From Asterochloris sp. CNOR1 (lineage: Eukaryota; Chlorophyta; Trebouxiophyceae; Trebouxiales; Trebouxiaceae), in contig OZ017746.1 of the NCBI GenBank assembly GCA_963969365.1, positions 2,542,001 through 2,606,000 of the forward strand: DNA of 64,000 bases, in the 5' to 3' direction. A program made the translations under genes and the position numbers. Below the pieces are notes generated by a model. The model was not told the origin of the DNA and did not search any database. It saw nothing but the letters and a program-made list of their open reading frames with translations. Below, in pieces: positions 60,601-64,000 of this stretch. Within the stretch, counting starts at the first letter, position 1, and every line of letters begins with the position of its first letter.

Positions 60601-61519
60601 TGGAGTGCAAAGGAGGCGCTTACGAGCATACGGCCACCGAGGCTGGAGGGAGAAGCCCATTGCTGAAGGCAGTGATGGGGGCTTCAAAACCTGATGAAGA
60701 GGGGCTGAAGGCGCAAAGCCAACCCAAGCCTAGAGTGCGGGGCTCATAAGCTGGAGCGCAATCAAAGCGGATTGAGGCCACTGCGCCGATGGACAACCAG
60801 GGCAACAGGCAGCTCTGCAGACATGCACTGCATGGGGCTGCCGCATGCTGAACATTGAGATGCTTGTTAATGCTGAGACCGGTTGCTGATGCAATTGAGC
60901 GAACATCATCTTCCGAGCCAGCACGCCACTCTCACCTGCTGCCTGCCATCCCAGCACTGCTGCCCCAGGGTGTAGGGTGCCGGCCTGTAGGTGGGTGTGC
61001 CTGGCAGTGCTGATGACGCCCCAGGCAATGGCTGCTCTGACGTCGCGGGGAGAGGCATCCCACCCGGCCAGCAGGGTCATCAGGACGGCACTGTAGCCTG
61101 GAGCAGCAGCATTGCCAGTCAGCACACTGGGCAGCCTATCAAACGTGGTGAGGACAGGTGATTGCACCTATTTCGGTGGCAGAGACCGACTGGGCTGACA
61201 CCCATTGGGGAACCGTCAGGAAGGACAGCTCCCTGAGGAGTAGGGCTAGGTGCGCCAGCGTTCGGGTCATGCTGCGAATGATCTTGATAGAGCGTGTGCT
61301 GCCTGCACGGCAGGAGGCTTGTCAGATTGCTGAGCACATGGCATGGCGCCAGGAGCTTGGCCTGCAGGTGGCAGGGAGACCTAGCAGCGCAGACATGCCG
61401 CATCTCACGACAGTGAGCTCACCGATGTTGCAGGCGCCCCAGATGACGAGGGCAGCCAGGGTGTGCAGCAAGAAGGGCTGGATACCTACGAACATGATGA
61501 GAAACGGGAGCATACTCAT
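57683..61519 (-). CDS. Polytopic membrane protein of unknown function with coiled coil and Ala-rich tail
   Basis: Not recognised. From ATG at 61519 the first exon encodes a membrane segment (MSMLPFLIMFVGIQPFLLHT then LAALVIWGACNI) and ends at a GTGAGC donor at about 61422. Further minus-strand exons: about 60955-61098 (YSAVLMTLLAGWDASPRDV), about 60410-60600 (FLCLAAGLVLIVLPRLPPVK; FQDPEYERLQPVMKWAG), about 60010-60160 (VLLAPLAISFVLLMALSLAV), about 59815-60005, 59350-59500, and 58855-59275, which has two more hydrophobic stretches (NLVVYLGPVGALTTWTAMLL) then a heptad helix (VSAVEGREAQLVGMVQTLEG). The tail (57683-58200) is Ala/Pro-rich then basic (GRMRRAYAAAKKHSKKLV). At least six hydrophobic spans are visible. 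Exon joins and the stop are tentative. Confidence 0.5.
57790..58150. repeat. GCT/GCA-rich low-complexity tract
   Basis: Dense runs of CTG/GCT triplets, encoding the Ala-rich tail on the minus strand (APAAAAVPAAAPPPA). It is also open on the plus strand, which explains long shadow frames there. Confidence 0.7.
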
Positions 61520-61826
61520 TTTGAGCCATCGAGCCGCAGTCCAAGCCACGCCGGCAGATTCAAGTCTGAGTCTGCAGATGTTTGGTATGTCTGGTATTGA
61601 GATCGTGACAAGAAAACGGAAATTTCCATGTACGCTAAGCCAGAAGTGGCCTGACGAATCTCAGCGATATTATTTATGGCACGGCTGGTGTTTGACAAGG
61701 GCCTTGCTTCATCTAGCTTGATTATCACGCTTTCGCATGCAAGTATGGGCTACATGGCTGCTTAGGCATGCGTTAGGCTGCACGGCTGCAACCCCAGCAA
61801 GAGCTGCACATGCCCCGGCTGCGCAT
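61520..61826. other. Spacer between DRC9-like and membrane protein genes
   Basis: About 300 bp between two genes on the minus strand: 3' UTR of the DRC9-like gene and upstream region of the membrane protein gene. It is AT-richer around 61550-61730. No gene visible. Confidence 0.4.
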
Positions 61827-64000
61827 TTACTTCTTCTTTTTGGCAGCCCCCTTGCCCTTGGTGGCCCCTTTGCCCTTCTTCTCCTTGCTCAAGCTCTGCC
61901 GTGCAGCATGGCCGCGCCACATGGCCTGGATGCGCAGCACTGCCATGGCCTGCCTCTCCAGGAGAACCTGTAGTGCGAGTAATGCTAGCTCAGCATTGAC
62001 ACCGTGTCCCAAGGTCGCCAAGCTGATATGGTCGTGTGGCATGCCAAGCAGCTGGACCGTCACAGGCTGCTCTTTCAGCACCGCTCTCACAACATTGCAA
62101 GCTGCCACCCCTTGCAGGCTGCAGCACCCCAGTCTCTGCTGCTCCAAGCACTACATTGCAAGCTGCCACCCCTTGCAAGCTGCAGCACCCCAGTCACTGC
62201 TGCTCCAAGTACTGGATCAGTTCAGCAGCCAAGCACAGTCCCGCTAGCCCAGGCTCACCATCTCGCAAGCATTCAGCTGGTACGATGTTGATTGCACAGA
62301 GCCCGGCAAGTGGCTGAACCCACCTGTGCTTCAGCACCACTTGTACAGGAATGCCATCTGCCAATCCCTGCAAACAGAGCAGTGCCAGACAAGGATCTGC
62401 CAGAGCGCTCTCACCAGCTCTGCGGCCGCGCGGTCTTTGACCTCCTTCTCACAAGTGTCGCGCTCCTCCTTTGCCGTAACCTCGTCCTCATAAGCCTCCT
62501 TCACATCCTGCACCAGCTCAGGGAATGAGTGTTGTCTCAGAGGCCTGAGCTATGCTTGCAGCACGCCAAGGGCTGATTGTGCGCTGAGAAAGCCTTGAGG
62601 CAGGCCTGCAGCCACAAGCTTTGAGTTTGCCAGATGTGCGCCCCGGACAGCAGGCTGCTGCTAGCAGAGCACCCTGCCGCTGAGGGGTGAGTGAGCCCTC
62701 ATGTAAAAGCAGAATTGGGTTCCTGCACTGATGCCCACCCTGGCCTGGCAGTGCCTGGCGCAGTCTGGGCGTGAGGTTGCATTGCAGCCAGAAGGGTTGC
62801 GTGCTCCTTGCCATCCTGCCAGACAGGTGTGCACGCTGCGCAGCAGGACAATCAAGTGCTCTACAGGAAGCTCGCTCACCTTGAGGCGGCTGGTGTCCCT
62901 CTGGTGCTCCTGCTTGAGGGCCTCTGTATCCCGCTCCTTGGCAGTCACATCCTTCTCCAGACGGTCTGCCCAATTCAAGGCATCCTCCCGCAACTGCTTG
63001 GCCTGCTTGCCAAGGAAGTCGGCTGACGTCTGTAGGGCAACAGGCCAGGTTCAGCACTCTTGCACACAATCAGATACTGATGGGACACTCTCAGCGCCAT
63101 GCTCATGTGCCAAATGCAGAAAGTCCTGGTCTTGTGCAGCCAGCCCTGCTGTAGCTACCGTGCTCCTGTGCTGCATCACACCTTGCCTTGTGACAGCATG
63201 CAGGTGCTGGGATGCCTGTCCAGCAGCCAAAAAGTGACAGCAACAAGATGTTCATGCCACACCACACGCTGAGGCGCTCAAGACCACTTTGAGGCCATGT
63301 ACCCTGAGCTTTTACCACACCTGCATTCAGCCACAGCCTCGCGTTACCCTCTGACACAGGCCTTACCTGGTGCACCCTCTCCTCCAGCGCAATCTGCTGC
63401 CTGAGCAGCTCGGCCTCGTCCCGCAGGTCTGCCACAGCCATGCTCTCCACCCGGCGCCCGCATTCGTTACTGGCCTTGACCTGCACCGCCACAATCAGCC
63501 TCAGCGATCATGTGACGCTGCAGACCGCATGTGCATGCTTGCGCCCAGCTACAGCAGCAATGTATCCAGGTAGGCAGCCACAAGATTGCTTGTGGATGGC
63601 AATCACGCCTTGTCAACGGAGCGCCGCCACCCCACAAGGATTCCAGCCGGCAAGCCTGTGCCCGACCCCAGCAGGAGTGCAGCCAGGCGGGCAGCTGCAT
63701 GTGGCGCCGCAAGCTGTCCACATCACTGGCCGCAGCCAGATCTGTTGCAGCAGGTGAAGCCAGGGTGAAGCAGTCAGCAGCCGGTGTCCCAGATTGCGGG
63801 GCTGCAGCCTGAGCGGACCGCTCTGCCTGCCGGACCACTCTGCACGCCTGGTGCCCCACCTCAAGCTCCCGGTACTGCTGCGTTGAGTGGCTGTCCAGGG
63901 TGATCTGCTTGAGCTGGGTGTTGAGGGCCTTGAGTGAGCGCTTGTTGGCGCGCAGCTGCAGTGCAGGCAATGGAGTGGGCCTTCAAGTGGTGGCAGCAGG
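61827..64000 (-). CDS. DRC9/IQCG-like coiled-coil IQ-motif protein, 5' end beyond window
   Basis: Resembles the nexin-dynein regulatory complex subunit DRC9 (IQCG) of cilia, a coiled-coil protein with one IQ motif near the C-terminus that binds calmodulin. Exons leftward: about 63870-63975 (SLKALNTQLKQITLDSHSTQ, YRELEVG), 63368-63484 (VADLRDEAELLRQQIALEER), 62880-63028 (LGKQAKQLREDALNWADRLE, KERDTEALKQEHQRDTSRLK), 62416-62520 (VQDVKEAYEDEVTAKEERDT) and 61827-about 61970, with the IQ motif in AVLRIQAMWRGHAARQ and a Lys-rich tail ending AAKKKK and TAA. The heptad-rich body, the single IQ motif and the KKGKG-type tail all fit DRC9; DRC10/IQCD is the main alternative. The N-terminal part lies past the right edge. 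Confidence 0.7.
62094..62215. repeat. 61 bp tandem duplication in a DRC9-like intron
   Basis: 62094-62154 and 62155-62215 (ATTGCAAGCTGCCACCCCTT, then GCAGCACCCCAGTCTCTGCT) differ at only a few positions. It lies between the IQ exon and the next exon and does not obviously include a splice site. Confidence 0.9.

Overview
The window is nuclear DNA from a eukaryote, most likely a chlorophyte green alga; I lean towards Trebouxiophyceae or a related class but cannot name the species. The grounds are GC-rich sequence, very many short GT-AG introns with a strong CTGCAG acceptor consensus, alanine/glutamine-rich linkers, and the combination of a soluble-type adenylyl cyclase, a dynein-regulatory-complex subunit and plant/algal-type housekeeping genes. 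I see no rRNA, tRNA, CRISPR array, prokaryotic operon or intact transposon. All genes are split, so each CDS entry gives the whole span from start to stop including introns; exon limits come from splice consensus, reading phase and family similarity read by eye.

Layout. (1) 1-1734, minus: PfkB-type sugar/nucleoside kinase, 3' end outside the window. (2) 2371-about 22918, plus: a very large soluble-adenylyl-cyclase-like gene (acidic N-terminus, C1 and C2 cyclase domains, P-loop ATPase domain, long C-terminal region); C1 is interrupted by a low-complexity insertion of roughly 500 residues. (3) 23236-26515, minus: ER co-chaperone of the DNAJC3/P58IPK type (signal anchor, TPRs, C-terminal J domain). 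(4) 26689-28409, plus: an unrecognised four-exon coiled-coil protein whose exon phases close exactly. (5) 29274-35996, plus: class III phosphatidylinositol 3-kinase VPS34, complete. (6) 36260-about 44540, minus: a large WD40-repeat protein. (7) 45100-48093, plus: tandem CCCH zinc-finger protein. (8) 48486-50924, minus: TsaD/Qri7-type tRNA threonylcarbamoyltransferase. (9) 51206-57055, plus: COG5 Golgi tethering subunit. (10) 57683-61519, minus: polytopic membrane protein of unknown function with a coiled coil and an Ala-rich tail. (11) 61827-64000, minus: DRC9/IQCG-like ciliary protein, 5' end outside the window.

Genes 1/2, 3/4, 6/7 and 8/9 are divergent pairs with short shared upstream regions; 2/3, 5/6, 7/8 and 9/10 converge. 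The genes do not form one pathway. VPS34, COG5 and DNAJC3 all serve the endomembrane system, while the cyclase and DRC9 are families often tied to cilia.

The most unusual structure is a recurrent one: in at least six of the genes, short direct duplications (mostly 70-170 bp) straddle splice junctions. Copies of exon starts lie in the upstream intron and copies of exon ends lie in the downstream intron, often with their AG or GT signals retained. Three have a spacing of exactly 81 bp and leave an open reading frame, so alternative splice-site choice would add 27 residues.
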